Shown here piece by piece: positions 1 to 8,236 of a DNA stretch of 64,000 bases. Source of the DNA: Streptomyces sp. TRM49041 (lineage in GTDB: Bacteria; Actinomycetota; Actinomycetes; Streptomycetales; Streptomycetaceae). Positions within the stretch are counted from its first letter, which is position 1; every line of letters starts with the position of its first letter. Under the pieces are notes generated by a model. That model worked only from the letters and a program-made list of their open reading frames with translations, had not been told where the DNA came from and ran no database searches. Position numbers and translations under genes: made by a program. Location: assembly GCF_008271805.1 (NCBI RefSeq), contig NZ_VSRY01000101.1, forward strand, positions 51,107 to 115,106, in the 5' to 3' direction.

Positions 1-1173
1 GAGGACCAGCGACCGGTCGGCGAGGGCCAGGGCCTGGCCCATCTCGGTGCCCAGCTCCTGGGTGCGGGAGAACAGGTGCGGCTGGAAGACCACCAGGAGG
101 CGGCGGTCGGCGCCGGCCGCGGCGCGCATCGCCTCGAGGTCGGCGGTCATCTCGGTGGGGTGGTGCGCGTACGAGTCGATGACCTGGACGCCCGCGGCCT
201 CGCCCTTGAGCTGGAGGCGGCGGCCGACGCCGGTGTACGCGGTGAGGGCCTGGGCCAGGGCGGCCGGGTCGATGCCCGTGCGGACGCCGGCGGCGAGGGC
301 GGCGGCGGCGTTGTGGGCGTAGTGGCGCCCGGGCACGGAGACCGTGAAGGTGTGCTCGGTGCCGTCCAGGGCGACCGTGACCTCGCTGGTCATGCCCTTG
401 GGGGTGATCTTCAGGATGCGGGCGTCGGAGTCTGCCGACTCGCCCACCGTCAGGATGTTCAGGCCCTCGCGGCCGCGGACGCGGGCCGCCAGCTCCCGCG
501 CGCCCGCGTGCTCGCCGACGATCAGCGTGCCACCCGGGCGGATCTTGGCGACGAACGCCTCGAAGGACTCGTAGATCTCGTCCATGGAGGCGTAGTTGGC
601 GTGATGGTCCAGCTCGACGTTGAGGACGAGGGCGACCTCGGGGTCGTACTTCTGGAAGCTGCGGTCGCTCTCGTCCGCCTCGGCGACGAAGAGCTCCCCC
701 TCGCCGTGGCGGGCGTTGGTGCCGGGGCCCGCGAGGTCGCCGCCGATGGCGTACGACGGGTCCAGGCCCAGCTCGGTGAGGGCGACGGCCAGCATCGACG
801 TGGTCGTGGTCTTGCCGTGGGTGCCCGCGACGGCGATGGCGCGCAGGTCGTTCATGCAGGCGGCCAGCGCGTCGGAGCGGTGCACGACCGGGATGCCGAG
901 CTCGCGCGCGCGGGTCAGCTCGGGATTGTCGGCACGGATGGCGCTGGAGACGACGACACAGCTGGCGTCGTCGGCCAGGTGGTGCGCGGCGTGGCCGATG
1001 TGGACGGTCGCGCCGAGCGCGCGCAGCGACGCGGCGGTCTCGGACTCGCGCGCATCGCTGCCGGCGACCTTGGCCCCGCGCTGGGCGAGGATCTTCGCGA
1101 TGCCCGACATACCGGCGCCGCCGATGCCGATGAAGTGCGGCCGTTCCATGGCGGCAGGGATGGCGGGTGCCAT
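1..1173 (-). CDS. murC: UDP-N-acetylmuramate--L-alanine ligase, C-terminus outside the window
   Basis: Cytoplasmic Mur ligase that adds L-alanine to UDP-N-acetylmuramic acid using ATP, in peptidoglycan precursor synthesis. About 391 codons are inside the window; the full family protein is about 460-480 residues, so only the C-terminal domain is missing. Near the N-terminus the Rossmann motif GIGGAGMSGIA binds UDP. The central-domain P-loop is GTHGKTTTTSML, and NVELDHHANY and SYAHHPTEM are typical of MurC. The start is the ATG at 1173; an internal Met (AMERPHFIG) eight codons later is the alternative. It is unusual for murC to lie outside the dcw cluster, but this is the normal place for this paralogue in Streptomyces (known from the genus, not shown here). 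Confidence 0.95.
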   Translation of the reverse strand, partial: MAPAIPAAMERPHFIGIGGAGMSGIAKILAQRGAKVAGSDARESETAASLRALGATVHIGHAAHHLADDASCVVVSSAIRADNPELTRARELGIPVVHRSDALAACMNDLRAIAVAGTHGKTTTTSMLAVALTELGLDPSYAIGGDLAGPGTNARHGEGELFVAEADESDRSFQKYDPEVALVLNVELDHHANYASMDEIYESFEAFVAKIRPGGTLIVGEHAGARELAARVRGREGLNILTVGESADSDARILKITPKGMTSEVTVALDGTEHTFTVSVPGRHYAHNAAAALAAGVRTGIDPAALAQALTAYTGVGRRLQLKGEAAGVQVIDSYAHHPTEMTADLEAMRAAAGADRRLLVVFQPHLFSRTQELGTEMGQALALADRSLVL

Positions 1174-1216
1174 GCGTGATCTCCCCGGGGGTGTGTCGTA
1201 CGTGCGGGGGCCCAGC

Positions 1217-1687
1217 CTATTCCTTGTGCGCGAACAGCTTGAGCACCGGTACGCCGACCTTGTGCCGGGCGCGGGAGGCCCAGTCGCGGTGGAAGAACTC
1301 CTCCACGTAGTGGGGGGCGGTCAGCACGATCACCTCGTCGGCCTCGGCCTCCTCCACGACGGCCTTCATCTTGTCCAGCGGGTGGTCCTCGACGACCTGG
1401 CCGACGGCCTGGCAGCCGGCCTCGCGCAGGGCCAGCACCGATCGCTCCAGGGCGATCTCGACGGGGCGCTGCCCGTCCTTGGCGGACAGCTCGTCGCCTT
1501 CCTTGGTGACGTCCTTGAGCCTGCCGATGGCGACGTCGTCGATGGCGCGCAGCAGGGCGTCGGCCTGGTCACCGCGGGGCTGCATGAGCACGATGAAGGA
1601 GACACTCTCGTCTCCGTGCAGAGTCGTGACGAATTCCACGTCAACGGACGACAGCGGTTTCTCGATCATCAGAACGCTTGTGAACAC
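1217..1687 (-). CDS. Conserved actinobacterial alpha/beta protein, USP-like
   Basis: A 156-residue protein upstream of murC on the same strand, with a 43-nt gap, so probably co-transcribed. The C-terminal half (VEEAEADEVIVLTAPHYVEEFFHRDWASRAR, then GVPVLKLF) has the alternating strand-helix pattern of universal stress protein/UspA-like nucleotide-binding folds. Homologues in Streptomyces are often labelled indole-3-glycerol phosphate synthase. I see no TrpC signature (a 250-residue TIM barrel) and regard that name as a misannotation. The GTG start at 1687 has GAAGGG upstream; an ATG at 1669 would remove six residues. Function is not known. Confidence 0.75.
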   Translation of the reverse strand: MFTSVLMIEKPLSSVDVEFVTTLHGDESVSFIVLMQPRGDQADALLRAIDDVAIGRLKDVTKEGDELSAKDGQRPVEIALERSVLALREAGCQAVGQVVEDHPLDKMKAVVEEAEADEVIVLTAPHYVEEFFHRDWASRARHKVGVPVLKLFAHKE

Positions 1688-1805
1688 CTTCGGAGCCCTT
1701 CTGCGGAAACCATCCTTCCCCGTGCCCGCACGGGGTCTGCGAAGTTAAGTGTGCCCACCGCGAGGTAACCGGAACGGTAAATTCCGCTCGATTGTCGGAT
1801 CGGTG

Positions 1806-2588
1806 TCAGATCCGCCGGTACCGGGTGAAGAGAAAACCGTCCTCCTCCAGCACGGACGCCAGTGCGAACCGCGCCGGTACGGCGACGGACGGCCCGCCCG
1901 CGATCCGCTGAGCGCCCCCCGCCGTGAGCAGGGGAGCGACGGTCAGGCACAGCTCGTCCAGCACCCCGGCCGCCACGAACTGGCCCAGCAGTCGCGGTCC
2001 GCCCTCGGTGAGCTGCCGGTTCAGCCCGCGCCCGGCCAGTGCCCGCACGGCCTGCTCCGGTTCCACCCCGGGCCCGTCGCCCGCGACGATCACCTCGGCG
2101 CCCGCCTTCTCCGCCGCGCGCACCCGGTCGGGTGGCGCCGCCGCACCCGTCAGGACCAGCGTCGGGACGAGCGGCGCGGTGAACAGCGGCAGCGAGAAGT
2201 CCAGGTTCAGCGAGGCGCTCACCACCGCGATGGCGGGCGCGGGCCCCTGTCCGGCCTTCCTGCGCCGCGCGGCGAACGCCTCACGCGCGCGTGCCGGGCG
2301 GTATCCCTCCTGCCGTACGGTCTCGGCGCCCACCACGATCACATCGGCCAGGGCCCTGAGCGTGCCGAAGATCCGCATGTCGGCGGCGGACGAGATGGGC
2401 TCCGAGCGGCCTTCGTGCTGGGCGGCGCCGTCCAGGGACGACACCATGTTCGCGCGCAGCCAGGGGCGGTCGTGCGGGTGCGCGTAGGCATCCGCGAGCT
2501 CGTCGAGGGACCATTCGTGATCTCCCGGCACGGGAGCCCCGGCGGAAACGGGCGGTGTCTGGTCGGTCACAGGGAACAGGCGTCGCAT
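1806..2588 (-). CDS. Pyrimidine reductase family protein (RibD C-terminal domain)
   Basis: A 260-residue protein with the dihydrofolate-reductase-like RibD_C fold. The segment NMVSSLDGAAQHEGRSEPIS is the substrate/NADPH loop of the family, followed by VIVVGAETVRQEGYRPAR (NADPH site) and LTEGGPRLLGQFVAAGVLDE. In riboflavin synthesis this domain reduces the ribosyl side chain of the aminopyrimidine. Here it stands alone, without the deaminase domain, so its substrate could be different. I chose ATG 2588 (MRRLFPV) because codons further upstream would run into the divergent zapE gene; the starts are 36 nt apart, so promoters are shared or overlapping. Confidence 0.85.
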   Translation of the reverse strand: MRRLFPVTDQTPPVSAGAPVPGDHEWSLDELADAYAHPHDRPWLRANMVSSLDGAAQHEGRSEPISSAADMRIFGTLRALADVIVVGAETVRQEGYRPARAREAFAARRRKAGQGPAPAIAVVSASLNLDFSLPLFTAPLVPTLVLTGAAAPPDRVRAAEKAGAEVIVAGDGPGVEPEQAVRALAGRGLNRQLTEGGPRLLGQFVAAGVLDELCLTVAPLLTAGGAQRIAGGPSVAVPARFALASVLEEDGFLFTRYRRI

Positions 2589-2624
2589 GTCGAGCAGTCT
2601 GGCACGGCGCTTACAGTGGGGAGC

Positions 2625-3695
2625 GTGTCGACGAGTGCCCTGACCGAAGCGGTCCCGCTGTCCCTGTGCGCCCGTGAGCCGCACGTCCCCGCCGACCGTC
2701 TGGTCGCCGAGATGGTGCCTCCGCCGCGCTTCGACGCGGTGCGCTTCGACACGTACATCCCGGACCCGAACCAGCCCAGCCAGTCCGAGGCCGTCAAGGT
2801 GCTCGGCTCCTTCGCCGACGGGCTCGGCGGCGCGCACGCGACGGGGGCCGGGAAGCGCCGCTGGTTCGCCCGGAAGCCCGCCGCACCGACGGGGCCGCGC
2901 GGGGTGTACCTGGACGGCGGGTACGGCGTCGGCAAGACGCACCTGCTGGCGTCACTGTGGCACGCCACTCCGGCGGAGCCCGCGCTCAAGGCGTTCGGGA
3001 CGTTCGTGGAGCTGACCAACCTGGTCGGCGCGCTCGGCTTCCAGCAGACCGTGCGGACGCTCAGCGGGCACCGGCTGCTCTGCATCGACGAGTTCGAGCT
3101 GGACGACCCGGGCGACACGGTGCTGGTCTCCACGCTGCTCGGCAAGCTCGTCGACGCGGGCGTGGCCCTGGCCGCCACCTCCAACACACTGCCGGGCAAG
3201 CTCGGTGAGGGCCGGTTCGCCGCCGCCGACTTCCTGCGCGAGATCCAGGGCCTGTCCGCGCACTTCCGGCCACTGCGGATCGACGGTGAGGACTACCGCC
3301 ACCGCGGGCTGCCCGAGGCACCGGCGCCGTACTCCGACGAGCAGGTGACGAAGGCGGCGTACGCGACATCCGGCGCCTCCCTCGACGACTTCCCGCACCT
3401 GCTGGAGCACCTGGCCCGGGTGCACCCGAGCCGGTACGGGGCGCTGACCGACGACCTGACGGCGGTCTGCCTCACCGATGTGACGGCCGTGCCCGACCAG
3501 TCGACCGCGCTGCGGCTCGTGGTCCTCGCGGACCGGCTGTACGACCGGGAGATACCCGTGCTCGCCTCCGGGCTCGCCTTCGACCGGCTGTTCAGCGACG
3601 AGATGCTGAACGGCGGGTACCGGAAGAAGTACTTCCGGGCGATCTCCCGGCTCACCGCCCTGGCGCGGGACGCGAAGGGGCTGGTCACGCAGTAA
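2625..3695 (+). CDS. zapE: Cell division protein ZapE (AFG1-type ATPase)
   Basis: A 356-residue AAA-type ATPase of the AFG1/ZapE family. Walker A is GGYGVGKTHLLASL, Walker B is LLCIDEFELDD, and the sensor segment LAATSNTLPGKLGEGRF follows. In E. coli ZapE acts at the Z ring; in mitochondria AFG1 links to protein quality control. The actinobacterial role is inferred from family only. The GTG at 2625 fits the divergent arrangement with the reductase gene. The length is typical of the family, and the C-terminus ending in LTALARDAKGLVTQ is intact. Confidence 0.9.
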   Translation: MSTSALTEAVPLSLCAREPHVPADRLVAEMVPPPRFDAVRFDTYIPDPNQPSQSEAVKVLGSFADGLGGAHATGAGKRRWFARKPAAPTGPRGVYLDGGYGVGKTHLLASLWHATPAEPALKAFGTFVELTNLVGALGFQQTVRTLSGHRLLCIDEFELDDPGDTVLVSTLLGKLVDAGVALAATSNTLPGKLGEGRFAAADFLREIQGLSAHFRPLRIDGEDYRHRGLPEAPAPYSDEQVTKAAYATSGASLDDFPHLLEHLARVHPSRYGALTDDLTAVCLTDVTAVPDQSTALRLVVLADRLYDREIPVLASGLAFDRLFSDEMLNGGYRKKYFRAISRLTALARDAKGLVTQ

Positions 3696-3764
3696 GTTGG
3701 GGGGCCGTAAGCCTCAACCGTCCGTCCACGTCCTGGCGTCGTACGGCGTCCGAAGGGATCCGGC

Positions 3765-4193
3765 ATGGCCACCACGCGTCACGCGCACACCGTCTGGGAG
3801 GGCAACCTCACCGAGGGCACGGGCACCGTGACCCTCGACTCCTCCGGCATCGGCTCCTACCCGGTCTCCTGGCCGGCGCGCGCCGAGGAGCCGAACGGCA
3901 TGACGAGCCCGGAGGAGCTCATCGGGGCCGCCCACTCCAGCTGCTTCTCGATGGCGTTCTCCGGCGCCCTCGCCCGGAACGGCACCCCGCCGACCCGGCT
4001 CACCACGAAGGCCGACGTCACCTTCCAGCCCGGCACCGGCATCACGGGCGTGCACCTCACCGTGGAGGGCGAGGTCCCGGGCATCGACGAGGCCACCTTC
4101 GCCAAGGTCGCGGAGGATGCCAAGGTGAACTGCCCGGTGAGCCAGGCGCTCACGGGTACGAAGATCACGCTCACCGCGTCGCTCGCGGGCTGA
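3765..4193 (+). CDS. OsmC family peroxiredoxin
   Basis: A 142-residue OsmC/Ohr-family protein. These are small dimeric thiol peroxidases that reduce organic hydroperoxides, each using two cysteines. Both expected cysteines are visible: AAHSSCFSMAFSGAL (N-terminal peroxidatic site) and DAKVNCPVSQALTG. The ATG at 3765 gives the usual N-terminus with the HTVWEGNL segment. It lies 69 nt after zapE on the same strand with no obvious terminator between, so read-through is possible. Confidence 0.92.
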   Translation: MATTRHAHTVWEGNLTEGTGTVTLDSSGIGSYPVSWPARAEEPNGMTSPEELIGAAHSSCFSMAFSGALARNGTPPTRLTTKADVTFQPGTGITGVHLTVEGEVPGIDEATFAKVAEDAKVNCPVSQALTGTKITLTASLAG

Positions 4194-4570
4194 GCGAGGG
4201 GCGTTCTCCGACGGTCCGGCCGCCGCCCCCGGGGAGGGGCGGCGGCCGGTTCCGTGTGTACGGGCAGGTGGCCACGGGCCGGACGCAGCCCGGCGTGTAC
4301 GGGCACGTCAGGGCCGTCGGGGACATCAGGGCACGTCGGGGCACGTCGGGGCACGCACGGGTGTGCATGGGTGCGTGCGGCCGAGTACGGGCCTGTACGG
4401 ATGCGCGTGACTGCGTACGACTGCGTACCGGTGCGCACCCGTGCGTGCAGGCATGTACCGGCGGCCTCGGAAGCAACTCCGTTCGTATGGTTCACCTGCC
4501 GCCACACAGCGTGATACATGTGTGCGGATCCGTCACGTCAGTCATTCCTGTCCGCCAACAGGGAGTTGCC
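4194..4570 (+). other. Intergenic stretch with GTAC/GTGCGT-rich short repeats
   Basis: This 377-bp gap has no convincing gene. Just after the osmC stop is a GC-rich inverted repeat (ggccgccgcccccggggaggggcggcggcc) that can act as a terminator. Then comes low-complexity DNA between about 4255 and 4460 with repeated GGCACGTCGG, GTGTACGGGCA and TGCGTACGACTGCGTACC units. Open frames across it on both strands are Arg/Ala-rich artefacts of these repeats. The last 100 bp become less GC-biased and should contain the promoter of the PhoX-like gene. Confidence 0.6.
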
Positions 4571-5938
4571 ATGTCCGCAACACGACGTCACGTCCTCGCC
4601 CGCACCGGCTCCGCACTCGCCGGTATCGCCTTCAGCGGCGCGGTCTCCGAGCTCTTCGCCGGAACCGCCTCCGCCGCCACCCACACCGGGACCCGCGGGT
4701 ACGGCCCGCTGGTGCCCGATCCGGCCGGCCTCCTCGACCTCCCGCGCGGCTTCCGCTACCGGGTGCTGTCCCGGGAGGGCCACCCCCTCCGTTCCGGCGA
4801 GGGCAAGGTGCCCGGCCGGCACGACGGCATGGCCGCCTTCGCGGGCCGCCACGGCCGTGTGCATCTGGTCCGCAACCACGAGAACAGGGCCACGGCCGCC
4901 CTCGGCGTCCCGGCCGTCGCCGGTCTGACGTACGACCCGGCCGCCAGAGGCGGCTGCACCGCCCTCACCCTCGACGCCTGGGGCGGCGTCCTGGAAGAAC
5001 GGGTCGCCCTCGCCGGCACCGCGGTCAACTGCGCGGGCGGCAGCACGCCCTGGAACACCTGGCTCACCTGCGAGGAGACCGAGGATCTGGCCGGCACCGA
5101 CGGCTACACCGAGGACCACGGCTACGTCTTCGAGGTCGACCCCGCCGACCCTCGCCGCGGCGGAGCCTTACCGCTCACCGCCATGGGACGTTTCCAGCAC
5201 GAGGCCGTCGCCGTCGACCCGCTCCGCGGGGTCGTGTACGAGACGGAGGACGCCTTCGACCGGCCGTTCGGGCTGTTCTACCGCTTCCTGCCGGACCGGC
5301 CGCTCGGCGGCCCCGGATCGCTGCGCGCGGGCGGCGCCCTGGAGGCGATGCGCGTACCGGGTGTACCCGACCTGTCCGCCGTACAGGAGCCGGGCGCCTG
5401 CTTCGACGGCGTCGCGTGGGTCCCGGTACCCGACAGCCAGGCCCGGCGGACACCCATCCGGCTCCAGGACTTCGGCCCGAAGGGCATCACTCACGCGCAG
5501 AAGCTGGAGGGCTGCTACTGGGGCGGGCTGTCCGTGTACTTCGTCTCCAGCTTCGCCCGCGCCTCCGCCGGCTCGGCGGCCGACCACTACGGCCAGGTGT
5601 GGCGGTACGACCCGTACCGGTGCCGCCTCACCCTGGTCGTCGTGTTCGGGCCGGACACCGACGTCCAGCTGCCCGGCGAGTCGCCCGACAACATCTGCCT
5701 CGCACCCGGCGGCGGCCTGATGGTGTGCGAGGACGGCGGCGGCGCCCAGCACGTGTACGGGCTGACGCGCAGCGGCGAGGTGTTCCCGATGGCCCGCAAC
5801 GCCCAGAACACAGGGACGGAGGACGCCCCGGAGTGGGGCGAGTTCGCGGGCGTCGCCTTCTCCCCCGACGGCCGGACGATGTACCTGAACTGCTACGCGC
5901 CCGGTACGACGTTCGCGGTCACGGGCCCCTGGCGCTGA
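4571..5938 (+). CDS. PhoX/DUF839 family Tat-exported phosphatase-like protein
   Basis: A 455-residue secreted protein. The N-terminus SATRRHVLARTGSALAGIAF carries a twin-arginine-type motif followed by a hydrophobic stretch and a cleavage region SAAT. The mature part matches the PhoX (DUF839) fold: HDGMAAF, LVRNHENR, NCAGGSTPWNTWLTCEETED (a family hallmark), HGYVFEVDP, and SPDNICLAPGGGLMVCEDGGG near the end. PhoX enzymes are Ca/Fe-dependent alkaline phosphatases acting outside the membrane, but many DUF839 proteins are untested. The ATG at 4571 is set by the Tat signal. A strong hairpin follows the stop. Confidence 0.88.
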   Translation: MSATRRHVLARTGSALAGIAFSGAVSELFAGTASAATHTGTRGYGPLVPDPAGLLDLPRGFRYRVLSREGHPLRSGEGKVPGRHDGMAAFAGRHGRVHLVRNHENRATAALGVPAVAGLTYDPAARGGCTALTLDAWGGVLEERVALAGTAVNCAGGSTPWNTWLTCEETEDLAGTDGYTEDHGYVFEVDPADPRRGGALPLTAMGRFQHEAVAVDPLRGVVYETEDAFDRPFGLFYRFLPDRPLGGPGSLRAGGALEAMRVPGVPDLSAVQEPGACFDGVAWVPVPDSQARRTPIRLQDFGPKGITHAQKLEGCYWGGLSVYFVSSFARASAGSAADHYGQVWRYDPYRCRLTLVVVFGPDTDVQLPGESPDNICLAPGGGLMVCEDGGGAQHVYGLTRSGEVFPMARNAQNTGTEDAPEWGEFAGVAFSPDGRTMYLNCYAPGTTFAVTGPWR

Positions 5939-5968
5939 GGCAGCCGGTCGGCCGGGCCGCCGACGGGT

Positions 5969-5991
5969 GGCCGGCGTCGCGGACGCCGGCC
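5969..5991 (+). terminator. Intrinsic-type hairpin after the PhoX-like gene
   Basis: A perfect 10-bp stem, ggccggcgtc / gacgccggcc, with a 3-nt loop, 30 nt after the stop codon. There is no U tract, as is usual in Streptomyces. Confidence 0.7.
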
Positions 5992-6077
5992 GGTCGGCCC
6001 GGCCCTCGCGGGAGGGGGCCGCCGACACGAGCGGGCGCGTCGCCGACGCCGGGCGACTGATCGACTACTTTCCGATT

Positions 6078-6986
6078 GTGACATTTTCTGTACGACGTAT
6101 TTCGACACTGGCGGTGCTGTGCACGCTTCTGGCCGGCTGCGGCACGACTCCCGCGGCGGACACGGCGGTGAGCCGCCCGGGCGCGGGGGGCGGGTCGCCG
6201 ACGCCGCTGTCCCCCGCGGCGTCCGCCGAGGCATCCCCCCACACATCCCCCAGCGCATCCCCCGGACGCACGCCACCGCCCGAGGCACCGACCATGGCGG
6301 CGGGCCCGAACGGCCTGACCCCGGTGTTCGAGCGGGCGGCCTCGGCGGCCGACAAGACGGTGGCCCTGACCTTCGACGCCGATATGACGGCGGATCAGGG
6401 GCCGCGGGCGGCGCGGGGTGAGCGGTTCGACAACCCCGGGCTCATCGCGACGCTCCGCCGCCTCGACGTCGACGCGACGGTGTTCATGACCGGCCGGTGG
6501 GCGGAGGAGTACCCGGACCAGGCGCGGTCGATCGGCGACGACCCGCGCTTCGAGATCGCCAACCACTCGTACAGTCACCACGCCTTCAAGTCGCCGTGCT
6601 ACGGCCTGCCGACCGTCGCACGCGACGACATGGCGGCGGACGTGCGACGTGCCTTCGACGCGTTCCGCACCGTGGGGGCCCGCAACGTCGTGCCGTACTT
6701 CCGCTTCCCCGGCGGCTGCTACGACGACGCGGCGCTGCGCGCGCTGGCGCCCACGAAGGTGACGGCCGTGCAGTGGGACGTGGTCAGCGGCGACGCCTTC
6801 GCGAAGGACGCGGACGCGGTGGCCGAGCAGGTGCTGGCCGGGGTGCGGCCGGGTTCGGTGGTGGTGCTGCACTGCACGCTGAGCGCGGCGCCGGTCACGG
6901 AGGAGGCGATCCGCCGGATCGTCCCGGAGCTACGGAAGCGCGGCTACCGCTTCGTCAAGGTCTCGGACCTGATGGGCTCGGCATAG
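6078..6986 (+). CDS. Polysaccharide deacetylase (NodB domain) lipoprotein
   Basis: A 302-residue lipoprotein. The start is the GTG at 6078, which gives a lipoprotein signal ending in the lipobox LLAGC. A Pro/Ser-rich linker follows, then a NodB deacetylase domain: VALTFDADMT (metal Asp region), EIANHSYSHHAF (H-x-x-x-H metal site), YFRFPGGCYDD (catalytic Arg/Pro motif), VQWDVVSGDA and VVLHCT. Such enzymes remove N- or O-acetyl groups from peptidoglycan, chitin or xylan at the cell surface. An unusual feature is the TFDAD form of motif 1 followed by an 18-residue insertion, as in some sporulation-type deacetylases. Substrate is not predictable from sequence. Confidence 0.88.
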   Translation: MTFSVRRISTLAVLCTLLAGCGTTPAADTAVSRPGAGGGSPTPLSPAASAEASPHTSPSASPGRTPPPEAPTMAAGPNGLTPVFERAASAADKTVALTFDADMTADQGPRAARGERFDNPGLIATLRRLDVDATVFMTGRWAEEYPDQARSIGDDPRFEIANHSYSHHAFKSPCYGLPTVARDDMAADVRRAFDAFRTVGARNVVPYFRFPGGCYDDAALRALAPTKVTAVQWDVVSGDAFAKDADAVAEQVLAGVRPGSVVVLHCTLSAAPVTEEAIRRIVPELRKRGYRFVKVSDLMGSA

Positions 6987-7056
6987 CCAGGGCCCGTCCG
7001 GTCGATCACGTCGCAGGAAAGCGACGGTGCCTCGGCATGATCGGCCGGGACAGGTC

Positions 7057-7254
7057 CTAGCCGGAGCAGGCGGTCCGCTGAGCCTCCTGCCACTCGCACA
7101 CCGGGCAGAGCGTGACGCCCCTGGTGGACTCGGGGTACTCGCTCGGCTCCCCGCACAGGACGCAGTCGGCGTAGGGCCCCCCGCTGTCGTCACCGGCGGG
7201 GCCGGGCGCGCCGTCCGCCGTGTCGCAGTAGGCGCTCTGACCGGTCTCGTCCAT
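7057..7254 (-). CDS. Small Cys-rich (zinc-ribbon-like) protein
   Basis: A 65-residue protein with a CVLCG...CPVCEW pair of CxxC knuckles separated by about 20 residues, a typical single zinc-ribbon arrangement. Two extra Cys lie near the ends. It lies 19 nt upstream of the AIM24-type gene's far end on the same strand, convergent with the deacetylase. No specific family is recognised. The start at 7254 follows the divergent-looking gap and gives a sensible acidic N-terminus. It is possibly a metal-binding accessory or a structural zinc protein. Confidence 0.6.
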   Translation of the reverse strand: MDETGQSAYCDTADGAPGPAGDDSGGPYADCVLCGEPSEYPESTRGVTLCPVCEWQEAQRTACSG

Positions 7255-7273
7255 ACGTACGACTCTAGCGAGC

Positions 7274-7948
7274 TCAGCCCTGCCCCGCCTGCGGCGTCAC
7301 CTCGCTGGGGCGTACGACGACGAAGCCGTCGCCCTGGAGCATCATCTGGACCGCCTCTCCGGAGCCGCCGCGGATCATCGAGCCGAAGGACTGCGAGCGG
7401 TGCAGGGACGTGGCGAGGTGGGCGCTCCAGCCGACCACGGCGTCGGTGTCGACGTAGACGGGCTGGTGCTGGGCCACCGGGATGACGACGGGGGAACCGT
7501 CGCAGACGAGGGCGAGCTTGCCGGAGCCGGTGAAGACGCTGTTGAAGAGCCCGCCGCCGACCATGCCGGCGCCCTTCACCGTCCTTATCTCGTACGAGAG
7601 GGACGCGTCGAAGCAGAGGACGTTGCGGCCGTTTATGGTGAGCGCGTCGCCGGGCTCCAGCTCCACGACGAAGCAGTTCTGCGCCTCGTGCGCGAACCAC
7701 GCCTCTCCCTGCCCGCGCACCGCCATCAGCGGCAGGCCCTCACCCGTGACGGCCCGCTTCAGCATGCCGCCGATGCCCTGTCCCTTGCGCTCGAACTGGA
7801 GGTTGCCCCGGAAGGCGATCATCGACCCCTGCCGGGCGTGCATCTCGCCGTTGACGGCGTACTTGACGCACTTCCCGTTCTGCAGGGTCATCCCGGGGAC
7901 GGTCGCCTGCTGCGCCAGGTTCTCGGACGCGAAAAGATCGCTCTTCAT
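7274..7948 (-). CDS. AIM24 family protein
   Basis: A 224-residue protein of the AIM24/TRAP-like family, which has a double-stranded beta-helix fold. Visible family marks are QNGKCVKYAVNGEMHARQGSMIAF, GEAWFAHEAQNCFVVELEPGDALTINGRNVLCFD, and a glycine-rich GAGMVGGGLFNSVFTGSG. In Streptomyces it is usually found in copies of similar proteins; the function is unknown (the yeast homologue affects mitochondrial membrane organisation). The ATG at 7948 (MKSDLFASE) is chosen over upstream GTG codons because the extension is low-complexity and lacks similarity to the family. Confidence 0.85.
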   Translation of the reverse strand: MKSDLFASENLAQQATVPGMTLQNGKCVKYAVNGEMHARQGSMIAFRGNLQFERKGQGIGGMLKRAVTGEGLPLMAVRGQGEAWFAHEAQNCFVVELEPGDALTINGRNVLCFDASLSYEIRTVKGAGMVGGGLFNSVFTGSGKLALVCDGSPVVIPVAQHQPVYVDTDAVVGWSAHLATSLHRSQSFGSMIRGGSGEAVQMMLQGDGFVVVRPSEVTPQAGQG

Positions 7949-8236
7949 GCCCCGCATCGTCGCCCGGAACCACCCCGTCCGCCAAGAAGCGGGACCGGGC
8001 GCCTCCCGGGCGAGCCCACGGAGCCCGCGGCGGCCGCCGCCCGCACCGGGCTGCGCCGCCCCTCCACAAGGGTGTGTCCCTCCACACATCCCATACACAT
8101 GTCATCGACTATTCGTTCATCGAACGTAAGATCGCCTTTGGCATCCCTTGCGTCACACCAGCCGCTCGCGTGCCGTTCTGTCACATTCTCGGCGCGCCGG
8201 GCGACCGCCCGCCGGCTTCCACGGAGGGCCTCCTCG

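Noticed and set aside
1217..1687. Indole-3-glycerol phosphate synthase
   Set aside because: The protein is 156 residues and has none of the TrpC barrel motifs.
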